Positions 4,898-6,430 of a DNA stretch of 6,430 nucleotides are shown one piece after another. The notes beneath the pieces were generated by a model. That model made no database searches, had not been told where the DNA came from, and saw nothing but the letters and a program-made list of their open reading frames with translations. Origin of the DNA: CAYFVR01 sp046541515 (GTDB lineage Bacteria > Desulfobacterota > Desulfobacteria > Desulfobacterales > Desulfococcaceae); contig JBKHDD010000236.1 in the NCBI GenBank assembly GCA_046541515.1, positions 1 through 6,430 on the forward strand, read 5' to 3'. Every line of letters starts with the position of its first letter. Position 1 is the stretch's first letter. Position numbers and translations under genes: made by a program.

Positions 4898-6430
4898 GTT
4901 TCAATCCCTTCCAGGGAATTCGCGGATTTGCGGGAGAAACCAATTCTCCTCACTCTATGAGTAACGGCCGAGTTTCAATCCCTTCCAGGGAATTCGCGGA
5001 TTTGCGGGTCGGTATGGGACACGCTGAAAACGCTGGATTTCCAGTTTCAATCCCTTCCAGGGAATTCGCGGATTTGCGGCACTTCAAGACTGCGGAATTC
5101 GCGTGCAAATGCGGCTGCGGGTTTCAATCCCTTCCAGGGAATTCGCGGATTTGCGGGAGGTTCCATTCGTCCCGAAGGCGGTGGGCGAAGCGGTTTCAAT
5201 CCCTTCCAGGGAATTCGCGGATTTGCGGGACGGCTGGATCACGCTGGCCCAGGCCGCCGTCGATACGTTTCAATCCCTTCCAGGGAATTCGCGGATTTGC
5301 GGTCCTCGGAATCCGCGCACATGGATGGACTCGCAGCCGTTTCAATCCCTTCCAGGGAATTCGCGGATTTGCGGAATCCCGCCACCCCGGAAACAGCGCC
5401 TCGGCCATTCGCGTTTCAATCCCTTCCAGGGAATTCGCGGATTTGCGGACTCCATGACGCCGGAATCAAGGGCAGCATGGCGGGGTTTCAATCCCTTCCA
5501 GGGAATTCGCGGATTTGCGGCTCCATCCGGCCGTTTGAGAGCCCTGGTCAGCGCCCCCTCGTTTCAATCCCTTCCAGGGAATTCGCGGATTTGCGGCAGT
5601 ACAAGAGGGTGGCAATCACCGCCACCACGAAAACGTTTCAATCCCTTCCAGGGAATTCGCGGATTTGCGGGACAATCATGTACATTTTGCGGGTTTTCGG
5701 CAAACCAGTTTCAATCCCTTCCAGGGAATTCGCGGATTTGCGGATGCCGTTCTCCGGTCAGATGATCCAGGATGGCCTTGTTTCAATCCCTTCCAGGGAA
5801 TTCGCGGATTTGCGGAGAAAGCGGCCGTCTTCGCCACGTTCCGCGCCTTCCTGGTTTCAATCCCTTCCAGGGAATTCGCGGATTTGCGGCATTCGAAAAC
5901 GCGGAGACGCCCCCGTCCATGTTTCGGTTTCAATCCCTTCCAGGGAATTCGCGGATTTGCGGTCGAGACAGACGACCACTGGCCGGTCCGGAGTCGCGGT
6001 TTCAATCCCTTCCAGGGAATTCGCGGATTTGCGGCCGAGAACCGCCCCTGGGCCTACGCCGTCGCCATCGGCAGTTTCAATCCCTTCCAGGGAATTCGCG
6101 GATTTGCGGCCGATGGCGTCTCCGATGCCGGTCATGGAAACGCCGGAAAGTTTCAATCCCTTCCAGGGAATTCGCGGATTTGCGGGGCGGCGACCGATTG
6201 CAACACTTTCACCTCCTTTGTTCCCGTTTCAATCCCTTCCAGGGAATTCGCGGATTTGCGGCAAAGAAGGTGGCGCGGGGCATCAACGTGCTGCGTAACC
6301 CGTTTCAATCCCTTCCAGGGAATTCGCGGATTTGCGGACGGACTCCAGTACGCGGGGAAACGCCTCGGTAAGAGTTTCAATCCCTTCCAGGGAATTCGCG
6401 GATTTGCGGCCACAACATTCGCGGTGGATT
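4898..6430 (-). CRISPR. CRISPR array, 21 identical 36-bp repeats, continuing past the window
   Basis: Twenty-one repeats with no differences start at 4898, 4972, 5044, 5121, 5193, 5267, 5339, 5413, 5485, 5561, 5635, 5708, 5780, 5854, 5927, 5999, 6074, 6150, 6226, 6302 and 6374. The 20 complete spacers are 36-41 bp and all different; 21 bases of another follow to the edge. On the minus strand the repeat begins CCGCAAATCCGCGAA, has a hairpin TCCCT-GGA-AGGGA, and ends GGGATTGAAAC. The terminal ATTGAAAC is the usual 8-nt crRNA 5' handle left by Cas6-type cleavage in class 1 systems, so I infer transcription right to left. The leader would then be beyond 6430. Spacer length fits type III or some type I subtypes; without cas genes the subtype stays open. 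Perfect repeats and no duplicated spacers suggest recent activity. Confidence 0.98.
5080..5120 (-). other. CRISPR spacer resembling a phage M15-type endolysin gene
   Basis: This 41-nt spacer (the longest here) reads on the plus strand as HFKTAEFACKCGCG without a stop. The pattern F-K-x-x-E-F-A-C-K-C-G-C-G is characteristic of the N-terminus of peptidase M15 (D-Ala-D-Ala carboxypeptidase-like) endolysins common in tailed phages. The array's minus-strand crRNA would be complementary to the lysin mRNA. The match is by recognition of the motif, not by a database search. Confidence 0.7.

Noticed and set aside
4825..6371. Several open frames across the array with recurring SIPSREFADLR or QSLPGNSRICG segments
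   Set aside because: These are translations of the CRISPR repeat; the 36-bp repeats with 36-41-bp unique spacers explain them fully.

Overview
The window looks like a GC-rich Gram-negative bacterial chromosome. A TonB-dependent outer-membrane receptor at the left edge implies an outer membrane. The mix of a TrmO-like protein, a fused LipB-LipA enzyme and a long class 1-like CRISPR array would fit a Desulfobacterota/deltaproteobacterial genome, but that placement is an impression, not a result from the sequence.

Layout from left to right. Positions 1-403 (minus) hold the N-terminus of a TonB-dependent receptor, cut by the window edge. Positions 629-1174 (minus) hold a 181-aa TrmO/TsaA-family protein. 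Positions 1334-1444 carry two minus-strand intrinsic terminators in tandem, with a possible minus promoter just beyond them. Positions 1718-1978 (plus) encode an 86-aa protein with 36 histidines and a strong ribosome binding site; it is the only plus-strand gene. A convergent hairpin (2038-2074) separates it from a minus-strand hypothetical gene (2080-2355, possibly frameshifted from a start near 2477). About 320 bases (2482-2801) have no convincing gene. Positions 2802-4376 (minus) encode a 524-aa fusion of octanoyltransferase (LipB) and lipoyl synthase (LipA), with a run of 12 C in codons 9-13.

The right third is CRISPR-related. It contains a degenerate orphan repeat (4587-4622), then a 53-aa minus-strand small gene with a very good ribosome binding site (4651-4812), then 21 perfect 36-bp repeats from 4898 to 6409 with 20 complete spacers of 36-41 bp; the array runs off the right edge. 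Read on the minus strand, each repeat has a short hairpin followed by ATTGAAAC, the typical class 1 crRNA 5' handle. The array is therefore most likely transcribed right to left, with leader and cas genes beyond 6430 and its old end at the left. One spacer (5080-5120) encodes a peptide typical of phage M15-type endolysins.

Functionally, lipBA would supply both steps of lipoate assembly in one polypeptide (octanoyl transfer, then sulfur insertion). The His-rich protein is probably a metal (Ni/Zn/Cu) buffer. The small gene wedged between the degenerate repeat and the intact array is the most unusual arrangement and the best candidate for something undescribed. No cas gene is present, so the CRISPR subtype cannot be fixed from this window.
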